DNA from: Garcia nutans
Taxonomy: Eukaryota > Streptophyta > Magnoliopsida > Malpighiales > Euphorbiaceae
Length of the DNA: 64,000 bases
Assembly (NCBI GenBank): GCA_947685225.1
Contig: CANTUV010000004.1
Coordinates: forward strand, 12,307,001 to 12,371,000
Direction of reading: 5' to 3'
Part shown: positions 11,538 to 23,431 of the stretch, piece after piece
How the letters are laid out: every line of letters begins with the position of its first letter
Position numbering within the stretch: the stretch's first letter is position 1
Notes under the pieces: generated by a model
Database searches by the model: none
What the model saw: only the letters and a program-made list of their open reading frames with translations
What the model was told of the DNA's origin: nothing
Position numbers and translations under genes: made by a program

Positions 11538-13808
11538 TGTGAGCGAGGATTTTTGCCCCAACTCCCGGTGGAATGGTTCTTGCAACTTCGGCACTGTTTA
11601 GGCTCGGGGCCTTAGAGAACATGGACCTAAGTCCGGAGAAAATGGAGTCGCCACCTGGAACGGCCGAGAAAAAGAAAGGGGTGGATGATTCAATTCCTAA
11701 GGAATCCCCAACCCCCTAATGGGTTCGAAAAGTTGGGTATGTGTGGGGAATGTGAGAAATGGCCCAGCACCCCCATAACGCCCGGTTCATTGGAACCGGC
11801 CTCCTTTACAGGTCTTCAAATTATAAAATTCTTAAATATAACAATATTATCCACATTACACACAATAATTAAAAGAAAGCATCAATATATTAAAATCAAA
11901 GCAAGGTCCAAGCAAAACAAATAAATGGACACCCATCCGAAGATGGAAACATGTCCTTACATCACATGCCTAAATAGGACACCGACCAAAAGGTAGAAAC
12001 ATGCCCTTTACATAGGTTCTAAAATAGAAAAGAAAAATAAATTACATGATGTTTAACTAATGAGGTACCCACCAAGTGGAAACATACCTCTTACAACTTT
12101 TGGAAGTCTAAATAAATTGATAAAAGTAAATAACCATTCATAATAAGTAAATCATTCATCAAAGGTATTTAAATATCAATAAAAAGTAAACATCCAGCCA
12201 TGATAAATAAAATAAACTAAGTATTGAACTTAAATAAATTAAAGCATATAAAATAAATCAAAGCATAATCAAATATAGAATTGAATAAAGCAAATAAAAA
12301 AGTCCAAATTATAGTTACTATTTCCATTTAGGGTTCTTTATCTCATGTGTTAAGGTTTTGGAAATTTCATGAATTTAAGCTACTGTGACTTTAATGGAAT
12401 TAAAATAGATTAAAGATTTTATGTTTTTAAAAGGTTGGTAAGACACTTTGATTAAACAAATTAAGGTTTGAATGGTGAAATCATGAAACTAGGGTTTTAG
12501 ACACTTTAAAATACTTTGATTTATGATTTTCGATTATTGGGTTTCTAAGCTACAATGTAAATTTAATCTATTTATGGTTTTTAATGTTTTAAAAGGATTA
12601 GGGTTCATAAAAATTAGGGTTTAAAGTTTTAAAAGGATTAGGGTTCATTATTTTGAATTTTGGAAGTTGAATTTGAGATTAGTATTTTTAGAATTTAGAG
12701 TCACGGGTGGTGAATTAATTTTTAGGAATTTGGAAATCAATTTGATAATTTCATGAAGTTTTATGAATTTAAACAAACAGATTCAAGTTTTTATAAGTAG
12801 AAAAGATGTTTTTTAAGGCTTTTTGAATGAAATAGAACTTACTTTAAAATTTTAAAAGAAACAGAATTTAAATCTTAGTTTTGTTGAAAAATATGTTCGA
12901 TTAGAGTTTTAAGATTTCTAAGAAGTAAAAATAACAATTTTAAGCGTTTTGGAAGATAAACCAATGAAATAAAGCTTTTAACTTTAGAAAAACTAATTTA
13001 AGGTTCTAGGATTTTAGATTTTGAAAAAAAGCAAATTCGTAGTTTTAGCTACTGTGTCAAAAAAATAAAGAAATTAGAATTTCATACCTTCTTTTGTAAG
13101 TTGCACCAAAATTGCTTCTTGGATGAACAAGCTCAAAAGACCAACCTTTCTTCCTTTTTCCTCTCTTAAATCGTGTTTCTACTCCTTTTAAAATCAATTC
13201 AATTCAAGTTTTTTCCTTTATGGATTTGGATTTTCTTTTTCCAAGCTACTGTTGGATTTTGGCTCCCCCTAAATTAATTGCCTTTGGTCCTTATTTATAG
13301 TGGTTTGATGTGGTTTATTCTTAATTAGTTAAGGTAAGTAATATTAATAAAAAAAAGAAACCGAAACCTAATTGAATTAGGTTTCGAAAAATTTACGTCG
13401 GAAAAAATTGCGGTGCCAAAAAAAATCGTGGTAGGAAAAATTGCGCTGGCGAAAAAATCTGCCGCAATTGACTGTGGCAGCGGGCCCGGAACAGGCCCGT
13501 AGCCATTTTGCAGGCAGAAAAATTCTGCGTGCGAAATAGCCTATTTCGCAGGCAGAATTTTTCTGCGTGCGAAATGCCCACTGGCCCGCGCTATAATTTT
13601 TTTGTCGCCTATTTTTTCGACTCTGATTTTTATTTTTATTTTTATTTTTTGAATTTTATTTGTTTATTTCTATTTTTTTATTAATAAAAATTAGATACTA
13701 AAGTAAAAATTATTTAATAAAAATTATTTTGGACCAATTAGACTACAAAAATCATTTTAGACTAAATAAAACATATTGGACCGGATTGGGTCAAATTAAG
13801 GGTCTACA
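11538..13808 (-). mobile_element. Solo family 1 LTR (type II) inserted into LTR2
   Basis: 2,271 bases, beginning TGTGAGCGAGG and ending AAGGGTCTACA on the plus strand. The duplication ATATC lies at 11533-11537 and 13809-13813, inside the first nine bases of LTR2. It contains the conserved TATA box (minus strand, 13292-13300) and a GC-rich block near 13390-13600. Confidence 0.88.
13292..13300 (-). promoter_or_regulatory. TATA box of a family 1 LTR
   Basis: CTATAAATA on the minus strand. The same motif is at a matching place in the other long LTRs: 24804-24812, 37482-37490, 47215-47223 (minus) and 28391-28399, 49438-49446 (plus). The conservation marks the probable promoter. Confidence 0.65.
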
Positions 13809-13919
13809 ATATCCCATATAATACCCCAAAAGTTTTGGAAATATTAATTGTTGAAATTGAATTAAATGATTTTAAGTGTATATATGATTAAGTGGAAAGA
13901 AAGGAGAAAAGGAAAGTGT

Positions 13920-13957
13920 GTATATGTTGTATATATGAAGATATATACAACATATAC
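13920..13957. repeat. Conserved 38-bp hairpin in LTR2
   Basis: A perfect inverted repeat: GTATATGTTGTATATAT, loop GAAG, ATATATACAACATATAC. It lies near the start of the LTR. Equivalents are at 63565-63602 (perfect, loop CACA), 56173-56210 and 32350-32387 (one or two mismatches). Confidence 0.85.
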
Positions 13958-16524
13958 AAGTTAATATCTTTATAATAAGGTCAAAGGATATTTTAATTAA
14001 TTAAATATTAAACATTAATAGTGGAAGATGATTTTTGTTTATTATATTATAATATTAATTAAATGTTTGGTGGAGAGTGATTTAGGGAATGGTGTTTGGT
14101 AAAAAGAGAAGTGTTTGGTGGTTGTTGCTGACATTGCATCTTCATCTTCTTCTTTCTTCTTTGGGCCAACCACCACCACCATTAGCAAGGGAAAGAGAGA
14201 AATTGTTGCTTGCTAACTCAAGAAATTGAAGGATTTCAAGAGATCAAGTTGGAGTTTTAAGGATTTTCTTCATATTTGGTAAGTTTCCAACTTGTTTCTT
14301 TGATTTCTTTTGAGTTTGTGTATATGAGTTTGGTGGATGGTTGTTGTAGATGTGTTTATGGTTGATTTGGTATGTTTGAAGTGTTTTATCTTATTAACTT
14401 TGATGTTGGGGTTGGATTGAAGAAAAGGGGTTAAGTTTGGTGAAGAGAATAAGAGTTGTGGATTGTGTAAGTTTTGAGTTGTGAAAAATGGTTGTGTTTG
14501 TGTTTGATGTTTGTAATTGAGTTATTTTGATGTTTATGCAAGATTATTGTGGTATTTTGATGGTTTTGGTTAAGTTTGTTTGGAGTGGAAAAAGGGTAAA
14601 AGAAAGATGATTGTTGGATGTGGCATTTTTGGTGTCAATTTAAGGTTTTTGGCCTGACATGCCCAGTAACACGGCCATGTCTTTAGGCGTTTTGATGGTT
14701 CTATTTTCAATGTTGGTGACACGAGCAATGACACGCCTATGTCACTGAGCGTGTCACAGCTTCTGTGGTGTTGTAGTTTTGACATGTACGGTGACACTCC
14801 CATGTCACTGAGCGTATCATAGCTACTATGTTGTTGGTAGACTGTCACGTCCAGTGACACGCCTATGTCACTGAGCGTGTCATAGCTACTATTTTGTTGG
14901 AGAATTGACATGTGCAGTGACACGCCCATGTCACTGAGCGTGTCAAAGCTTATGTGTTGTAGGTTTAGGGCACGTCCATGAACATGCCCGTGTTGTTGAG
15001 CGTGTCAAGTGTAGAGTTTGTCCTAGATAGTTCTTATCCTTATTTCTTTATGTGTATCACTAAGTGAGTATTTATAATCACCTTTGGATTAGGTTTTGAG
15101 GAGAATTGAGTTACCCAATCCAAGGATTGAGGGATATCTTGGAAGAGGAGGTTGAAGTGGTGTTGTCACTTTTAGAGGTAAGTACAAACTTTGAATGATT
15201 GCATACATTTACATGACATTGGGACTTAACACATTTGGTTGGAAAAATGTGTTAAGTTACTTAATATATTGTTGATGAATGAGAAATATGTTATGATATG
15301 CATAATGTGAATCATGTTGATGTATCAAAGCAATTGAGTAATGTGTTGTAAATGAAAAGAAATGTGGAATAATGCGATAAGACATGTGGAAACAAAATGT
15401 AATAAATTGATATTGATATAAAAGAGAAAAATGAGAAAAGTGAGAAAAAGATTATATAATAAGGCAATGTACCTAGTTTGATCACGAGAAAATGAGACGA
15501 TTTGAGAATGGAATTATGAAAGAATTTGATAATGAAAAAAATTAATAACTTGTGTACCTAGTATGTTATTCAATTTTCAGAGTTCTGGGTTTGGCGGCAT
15601 GCCTATGAATTGCTCGGCAGGTGAAAAGACCAGGTTGTAAGCTCGGGCAAGCTGATAAATGTGATGTTTTTGGGGTGAAAAGACCAGGTCATAAGCCTCA
15701 AAAATAAATCCTTGAAGCTAGACTGAGTGAAAAGACCGGGTCGTAAGCTCAGATCTAGTTGGATTATCCATGGATATATATTGCCTACGGGGCTAGACAC
15801 AAGGTGTCATTATGGGCCAAAGCAGTAACTCTGAAATTTGAATAGCATATTAGCTCCTTTTAGGGCCCATGCTTGTCTTTGCTTTAATGTGAATTATGAA
15901 ATATGATGCAAATGATTAATATAATGAGATATAATGTAATGAGTTGTTATATTCATATGTGTTGTGCATTAGCATCGTATTGATCTATATCGAATCAAAG
16001 TTTGTACCACTACTCTTTTTGCTTAGCACGATTGTGGTTCGTCGCGCAGGTGATAGTGTAGATCCGGTTGTGCCTGAGAGCTCGTCTAGACCAAGTCGAG
16101 TCTAGATTTGAACTTTGAGATTAGAGTTGTTAGTGGATATCAAGATCAGAGACAGACTGCCAGCATGTATAAATCTTATATTTTTGCAATTATTGATTTT
16201 GATGTATATATATAGATGTATATTTCGCTACTTATTAAACAAATGTTTTAGATAAACTTTTGGGTAATGAAGATACATATATGTTTTAATAAGGGATGCT
16301 TTATTTACTAATTATAAGATATCAATGAATTGTTTTAAGTTTACACAGGTTTTTAAAAGTGAATTTTTGTTTCTTGTTTAAATGGATTGTGACATTCTTG
16401 TATTCGGTATACTTATATTACTTATGTGGGTGTATGTGGTGTACGTATATAGGGTACAAGGGTGTTACATCTTACATACTGGGAGTGTGTGTATTATATG
16501 TTTATAGGGTATAAGGGTTATACA

Positions 16525-16529
16525 ATTCA
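16525..16529. repeat. Target-site duplication ATTCA, right copy
   Basis: Matches 9103-9107 and directly follows the LTR1 end. It was copied again at 19653-19657 by the tandem duplication. Confidence 0.85.
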
Positions 16530-17998
16530 ACATGTCAATTGGTAGCTTCTTCACAACCTTGCCAATAATCATTTTCTTTTCCCAATATGTCCTTCAAGGT
16601 TCAATGGTTCGACATACTTCCCTTAACTCGAAGGCTTTGCAAAATTTTTCCTTTTTTTTTATTTTTTTGCCCTTTATTTAAATTTTGAATTTTGATTTTG
16701 AAATCAAATGTTGGCTTTACCAAACAATGTCAGTTTACCTCATGACAAAATTTTTCAAATTAACATATCTATAACATGACAACCCTAGTTACCGTACTAA
16801 CCTTGGGAATCATTTTTATTTGAATAAGAACTGTTGCACTTCAAATAGGCACATACATGTTACTTAGCCAAACATCTCATTGAGATTAAATATTGTCTAT
16901 CTCATATGCATGCTTATTCAAACTATCTCAACAAATAGACTCTACTTATCAAGAGAGATCAATAGGTCTTTAATAGGCTTGAAATGGAGTCTATAAGGGA
17001 CACATGTTAAATGAAGGCCATTTTGACATTGGAGCTGTTGTGACACTATAGGCAAACCCTCACACTACAAATTTCTTATTTTCATAGTTTGAAGCATGAA
17101 AAGATAGAGCTTTGAAGATGAGTCTAGATCTTGATTAGGACAGTCTTTGCCTTTGCAAAAAGTTTTGGTACCCATATTCCTTTCCTTTTATTCTTTTCCC
17201 TTTTCTTTCTCTTTCTTTTTTCTCTTACTTTTTCTTTTCTTTGAGCATTTTATCATTTTGTCCTTCTTCCTTGTAGGGCTGCCAAGTACAAGACTTTCAA
17301 GAACTAATTGGCCTTTTTTCTATCTCTCTAATTTTTGTTGAGTTTCTGGTTGGGTTGGACCAATTTAAGTCAAATTGTCTTTGTCTTCTATTACTTTAGG
17401 TAATGGAAAAATTGATTGGCTTTTTGAACTGCCTTTTTGTTTTTTTATTTTCTTTTCCTTTCCTTTTTCCTTCTTCTCTTCTTCATCTTCTTCTTTCTTT
17501 TTTTCTATTTTCTTCTCTTTTCTCTTTTTTCATTTTTATTTTCTTTCTTTCTTTTTTTTTATGGTGTTAGCTCCTAGCTCCAAAAGAATTGTCTCACTTG
17601 CACTATTCTATACTTCTGTTTATGGATGAGTGGAGTAGAGTGAGAAAAGGATAAATCGTTTGCCATCTTGATGTCATCTTAATGAATTGGAGATATCAAG
17701 TCTAATATTAGGTGAACTTTAACTACCCTTTTTGTCTTGACTATGCATTCCTTTCTTTGATCTTCTTGCCCCTTCACCTTAGTGATCATAAGACTTACCA
17801 AAAGTGTAACAACAACTTATGGTGGGTCATCAGGTTTACAGGCCAGTGAAAAGCAAGCTAAAATCTTATGAAGGCTCAAAGGGACAACTAGGGATTGATA
17901 TTTAATAAGGTGGATACTAGTTGTCGGCTTATCAAACAATGCCTATATCATCTCTCTCTTAAATAAACAAAGTTCAATTTCGCCTCGAAAGTCCATCA
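16530..17998 (-). other. Non-coding internal region of copy B, first duplicate
   Basis: Homologous to 3765-5135 (A) and 39725-41305 (C). It holds two polypyrimidine tracts at about 17170-17250 and 17430-17565; frames rich in Phe and Ser there are low-complexity by-products. Only one unit of the 27-bp repeat found four times in copy C is present. Confidence 0.65.
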
Positions 17999-20900
17999 CT
18001 GAGCGTGTCATAGCTACTGTTTTGCTGGAGAATTGACACGTGCAGTGACACACCCATGTCATTGAGCGCGTCAAAGCTTCTGTGTTGTAGGTTTAGAGCA
18101 CGTCCATGAACACGCCCGTGTTGTTGAGTGTGTCAAGTGTAGAGTTTGTCCTAGATATTTCTTATCCTTATTTCTTTATGTGTATCACTAAGTGAGTATT
18201 TATAATCACCTTTGGATTAGGTTTTGAGGAGAATTGAGTTACCCAATCCAAGGATTGAGAGATATCTTGGAAGAGGAGGTTGAAGTGGTGTTGTCGCTTT
18301 TAGAGGTAAGTACAAACTTTGAATGATTGCATACATTTACATGACATTGGGACTTAACACATTTGGTTTGAAAAATGTGTTAAGTTACTTAATATATTGT
18401 TGATGAATGAGAAATATGTTATGATATGCATAATGTGAATCATGTTGATGTATCAAAGCAATTGAGTAATGTGTTGTAAATGAAAAGAAATGTGGAATAA
18501 TGTGATAAGACATGTGAAAACATAATGTAATAAATTGATATTGATATAAAAGAGAAAAATGAGAAAAGTGAGAAAAAGATGATATAATAAGGCAATGTGC
18601 CTAGTTTGATCATGAGAAAATGTGAGGATTTGAGAATGGAATTATGAAAGAATTTGATAATGAAAAAAATGAATAACTTGTGTGCCTAGTATGTTATTCA
18701 ATTTTCAGAGTTCTGGGTTTGGCGGCATGCCTATGAATTGCTGGGCAGGTGAAAATACCGGGTCGTAAGTAGGGCCAAGCTAATAAATGTGATGTTTTTG
18801 GAGTGAAAAGACCAGGCCGTAAGCCTCAAAAACAAATCATTGAAGTTAGACTGAGTGAAAAGACTGGGTCGTAAGCTCAGATCTAGTTGGATTTTCCATG
18901 GGTATATATTACCTACGGGGCTAGACACAAGTTGTCATTATGGGCCAAAGCAGTAACTCTAAAATTTGAATAGCATATTAGATCCTTTTTGGGCCCACAC
19001 TTGTCTTTGCTTTAATGTGAATTATGAAATATGATGCAAATGATTAATATAATGAGATATAATGTAATGAGTTGTTATATTCATATGTGTTGTGCATTAG
19101 CATCGCATTGATCTATATTGAATCAAAGTTTGTACCACTACTCTTTTTGCTTAGCGCGATTGTGGTTCATCGCGCAGGTGACAGGGTAGATCTAGTTGTG
19201 CCTGAGAGCTCGTCTAGACCGAGTCGAGTCTAGGCTTGAACTTTGATATCAGAGTTGTTAGTGGATATCAGGATCAAAGACAGACTGCCAGCATGTATAA
19301 ATCTTATATTTTTGCACATATTGAGTTTGATGTATATATATAGATGTATATTCCGCTGCTTATTAAACAAATGTTTTAGATAAACTTTTGGGTAATGAAG
19401 ATACATATATGTTTTAACAAGGGATGCTTTATTTACTAATTATAAGATATCAATGAATTGTTTTAAGTTTACACAGGTTTTTAAAAGTGAATTTTTGTTT
19501 TTTGTTTAAATGGATTGTGACATTCTTGTATTCGGTATACGTATATTACATATGTTGGTGTATGTGGTGTACGTATATGGGGTACAAGGGTGTTACATCT
19601 TACATACTGGGAGTGTGTGTATTATATGTTTATAGGGTATAAGGGTGATACAATTCAACATGTCAATTGGTAGCTTCTTCACAACCTTGCCAATAATCAT
19701 TTTCTTTTATCAATATGTCCTTCAAGGTTCAATGGTTCGACATACTTCCCTTAACTTGAAGGCTTTGCAAAATTTTTCCTTTTTTTCATCGTTTTGCCCT
19801 TTTTTTAAATTTTGAATTTTGATTTTGAAATCAAATGTTGGCTTTGCCAAACAATGTTTATTTACCTCATGACTCAATTTTTCAAATTAACATATCTATA
19901 ACATGACAACCCTAGTTACCATACTAAACTTGGGAATCATTTTTATTTGAATAAGAACCGTTGCACTTCAAATAGGCACATACACGTTACATAACCAAAC
20001 ATCTCATTGAGTTTAAATATTGTCTATCTCATATGCATGCTTATTCAAACTATCTCAACTAGTAGACTCTGCTTATCAAGAGAGATCAACAGGTCTTTAA
20101 TAGGCTTGAAATGGAGTCTATAAGGGACACATGTTAAATGAAAGCCATTTTGACATTGGAGTTGTTGTGACACTATAGGCAAACCCTCACACTACAAATT
20201 TCTTATTTCTTATGTTTGAAGCATGAAAAGATAGAGCTTTGAAGATGAGTCTAGATCTTGATTAGGATAGTCTTTGCCTTTGCAAAAAGTTTTGGTACCC
20301 ATATTCCTTTCCTTTTATTCTTTTCCCTTTTATTTATCTTTCTTTTTTCTCTTAATTTTTCTTTTCTTTGAGCATTTTATCATTTTGTCCTTCTTCCTTG
20401 TAGGGCTATCAAGTACAGGACTTCCAAGAACTAATTGGCCTTTTTCCTATCTCTCTGATTTTTGTTGAGTTTCAGGTTGGGTTGGACCAATTTAAGTCAA
20501 ACTGTCTTTGTCTTCTATTACTTTAGGTAATGGAAAAATTGATTGGCTTTCTGAACTGCCTTTTTGTTTTTTTATTTTCTTTTCCTTTCCTTTTTCCTTC
20601 TTCTCTTCTTCTTCTTGTTTTTTCTTTTTTTTTTATTTTCTTCTCTTTTCTCTGTTTTCCATTTTATTTTCTTTTTTTTATGGTGTTGGGTCCTAGCTCC
20701 AAAAGAATTGTCTCACTTGCACTATTCTATACTTCTATTTATGGATGAGAGGAGTAGAGTGAGAAAAGGATAAATCATTTGTCGTCTTTATGTCATCTTA
20801 ATGAATCGGCGATATCAAGTCTAATATTAGGTGAACTTCAACTACCATTTTTGTCTTGACTATGCATTTCTTTCTTTGATCTTCTTACCCCTTCACCTTA

Positions 20901-21116
20901 GTGATCATAAGACTTACCAAAAGTGTAACAACAACTTATGGTGGGTCATCGGGGTTTACAACCCAATAAAAAGCAAGCTAAAATCTTATGAAGACTTAAA
21001 GGGACAACTAAGGATTGATGTGAATAGGGTTGATACTAGTTGTTGGCTTACCAACCAATGCCTAGATCATCACTTCCTTAATAAGCAGAGTTCAATTTTG
21101 CCTCAAAAGTTCATCA
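17999..21116. repeat. ~3.1 kb tandem duplication, second copy
   Basis: Matches 14871-17998 throughout by eye, with scattered differences of a few percent and small indels. It contains a partial LTR2 (17999-19597), the LTR1 tail (19598-19652), the target site (19653-19657) and copy B internal DNA. The nested family 1 LTR is not included because it lies outside the duplicated interval. Confidence 0.88.
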
Positions 21117-21460
21117 AAGCATGTTCTAAGATTGACTAGAACCTAGACAAAGGTCATTATGCAGGATCCCTTTCTAAGTAAGCATACACAACTCAATGCT
21201 ATAGATCAATTCCCTCACCTAGTAAAGTCATTCAAACAATGATGCATAGACATGCTAATTTATAAATATCAAGCTAGATTTATCATCGGTTGAGCACCAA
21301 AATGAACAAAGATTAATAAAAATTTAATGAAAATAATTTATTCAAACCATCTTAATTTTAAAAGCATAATTGTTCCAAATAAGTACTAAAGAAAGTGAAA
21401 AAAAAGAGGAACACTTCAAGCTAAGGGAGGTTCATTGAGTTGGAGTCGAAGATACTTCAT
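21117..21460 (-). other. Non-coding internal region of copy B next to gag
   Basis: Continues the copy B internal sequence past the duplicated interval. Homologous to 5135-5453 and 41310-41650. No gene is seen. Confidence 0.55.
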
Positions 21461-22547
21461 TTATTTAGACATATCAAGGACAAGGATTTTTCCATCATCA
21501 AGGATAATTGCTTCATCATCCTTAGTTAGTCCAAGTTTGCTTAGTAGCACATCCTCTTTAGAAGCTTCTCTATCCATATCATGACAAGATGACAAGATAA
21601 AACTCTTCATGAAGGTTGCAAGCGGTGGCACCCTTCCAAATTTAGGCAGAGGATTATTATTGGTATTGGGCTTATCAGGCTTAGGAAACTTTCCACTGTC
21701 AATCAAATCTTAGATCTCGTGCCTTAGACGAGTGCATTAATCCATCTCATGTCCTTACATTTGATGAAATTGACAGAAGGCCTCGGCATCAAAGTTTGAT
21801 GGTAGAGGATTATGTAGAGGTCGAGGAACCAATGGTTGTAATAACCCCTTCTTTATTAGATTCTCTAACATCATTGGCAATGGTTCCCCCAAGTCTAAAA
21901 ATTTATCCTTCTTTGCTTGTTTAGTTGTTGCATTTTCCTCAACACCTCCTTTTTCCCTTTGATTTTGCCCACTAGGGTGGTAGCCGCCTTTATTGCTCCA
22001 CTTAGACAGCACATGGTTTGACTGGTCTTGCGGAATAGGGATTAACCTCTCATTTCTAATTTGGTCTCTATTAGTGAACTTGTTCCTTGTTAATGTTGCC
22101 TTTCACTTTTTCTTTACGTCAATAAGAGATGCCTCATTTGCATTGTTGATGATCTTCAGAATTTCAAGCAACTAGGTCCTTATAATCTCAACCAATTGAT
22201 CTTGTATCTCGGCCATCCTAGCTTTGAAAACTTCATCGACTATGTCCTTTAGCTGGTTTGCATCCATCCTCCCAATGAAGCACTTGAATCAAAATCATTG
22301 TTGTAGGTGGTATCATTGTATGCTTTTGAATTGCCCTACTCTAGGTTTGTGAGCCAGGAAGGATCAATGATATATTATGCAATCGTGTATGCATGTATGT
22401 ACAAACAAACAAAGATAATTGGGACGTCCGTCCAACCTTATAACTTCCACACATGAATGGCGAGTCTCTTTTCCTAGGTATATAGTTAATAAAATGGCAA
22501 CATGGGATATTTTTTTTTTTAAAAATTCTTTTGAACAATTTAATCAA
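21461..22547 (-). pseudogene. gag: gag pseudogene of copy B (short type, capsid core absent)
   Basis: Minus-strand Gag remnant. It has an N-terminal helix region (about 22290-22150), then a spacer containing HVLSKWSNKGGYHPSGQNQR (about 22012-21950), then the C-terminal region with FCQFHQM (about 21765) and SGKFPKPDKPNTNNNPLPKF. The capsid segment of copies A, E and F is not present between the N-terminal helix and the knuckle. The C-terminus has a tail (DMDREASKEDVLLSKLGL) not seen in the capsid-containing type. Stops and frameshifts make it non-functional. Copies C and D share the architecture, so the deletion is ancestral to a lineage. Confidence 0.7.
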
Positions 22548-22559
22548 TAGTTATATTTT

Positions 22560-23413
22560 TGAACTTGGAAAACAGATCATGATAATTTCCGTTAATTAGG
22601 CTTTAATCCATCTAATAAACTAAAGCAGCTTTTATGTTATATTGGATTAAAACTGAATTAAGTGGTTCATTATAAATAGATTTCTTACTTGAAAAAGTAA
22701 CTAATGATACATGCCAAAAATAAGCCCATGATTTATATTTCTTAGCATAAGCTAGGCTCACAATTGATTTTTGGTATTTTCATAAATGACCTAAATAATT
22801 TGTAAGCTCATTTCAAGAAAAGTTGTAAAGAAGTGAAACATGGTTTTGTTTCAAATCCCATAAAACGATTTAAAAAAAAACAAATTTTGGACTTCGAACT
22901 TGGGCTATGTGGTGAAAAAAAAAAATTTGATCCATTTTTAAAAAAATTTATGTCCAAAGATCATCTTGAAAAGTTTTGAAAAATAGTTTTGGTGTTTTGG
23001 AATTTAAAGGAAAAAATAATTTGAGCTTACAATATAGGTAGGTCATATTAGAAAAAAGAACAAACAAAATAAGCCATGGTTTATACCAAGATAAATTAAT
23101 CATAGTCAAACAACAAGCATTTAGGGTAAAAACCTAAGGAAAATAACTAGGCCAATTACATGAGCTTTAGTCTTTGGGTTGAAAAGCCTAGGTTCCCAAA
23201 GCAAGTATATACCAAGAGGTACAAGGCTATCAGTAGTTATGCCATGCTCGATCTCCATACATTTATTGAAAGTATAATACCTTACATAACACAACATGGG
23301 TAACACGGGCATCCTAACTCATGTACACAATCTAATCTAAATGATGCAATGGATAATATCATAATAAGAAATAATAAAATAATATAAAGACCAATGAAAT
23401 CAACTTCTCTTAT
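22560..23413 (-). other. 5' leader of copy B
   Basis: Non-coding; homologous to the leaders at 7150-7998 and 51181-52177. No gene is seen. Confidence 0.6.
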
Positions 23414-23430
23414 CCCCAGTGGAGTCGTCA
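23414..23430 (-). promoter_or_regulatory. Primer-binding site of copy B
   Basis: Minus strand TGACGACTCCACTGGGG, one base from the LTR end. It differs from the intact site at 51164-51180 by one base. Confidence 0.75.
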
Positions 23431-23431
23431 C

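Larger units (their letters stand above)
11529..16469 (+). mobile_element. LTR2: solo family 2 LTR inserted into LTR1
   Basis: It begins TGTAATATC at 11529 and ends GGTGTTACA at 16469. The 5 bases before it (TCTTA, 11524-11528) are repeated exactly after it (16470-16474), and LTR1 sequence resumes there. Removing the nested family 1 LTR and one target copy leaves about 2,665 bases. No internal region is present, so it is a solo LTR. Confidence 0.85.
9108..16524 (+). mobile_element. LTR1: solo family 2 LTR, outermost of three nested LTRs
   Basis: It begins TGTAATACCCC and ends GGGTTATACA. Its own sequence is 9108-11528 plus 16475-16524, about 2,471 bases, the normal length for the family. It is split by LTR2 near its 3' end. 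The 5-bp duplication ATTCA on both sides and the lack of internal sequence show a solo LTR left by LTR-LTR recombination. Confidence 0.85.
14871..17998. repeat. ~3.1 kb tandem duplication, first copy
   Basis: Covers the 3' part of LTR2, the LTR1 tail and target site, and ~1.47 kb of copy B internal DNA. The second copy follows directly at 17999-21116 at an offset of 3,128 bases across its LTR part. The junction GTCCATCACTGAGCG joins copy B sequence (GTCCATCA) to LTR2 sequence (TCACTGAGCG) with TCA in common. Confidence 0.88.

Noticed and set aside
17147..17629. Phe/Ser/Leu-rich open frames, also at 20274-20773 and 40651-40839
   Set aside because: They are translations of polypyrimidine tracts inside non-coding element DNA; no family motif and no conservation of frame between copies.
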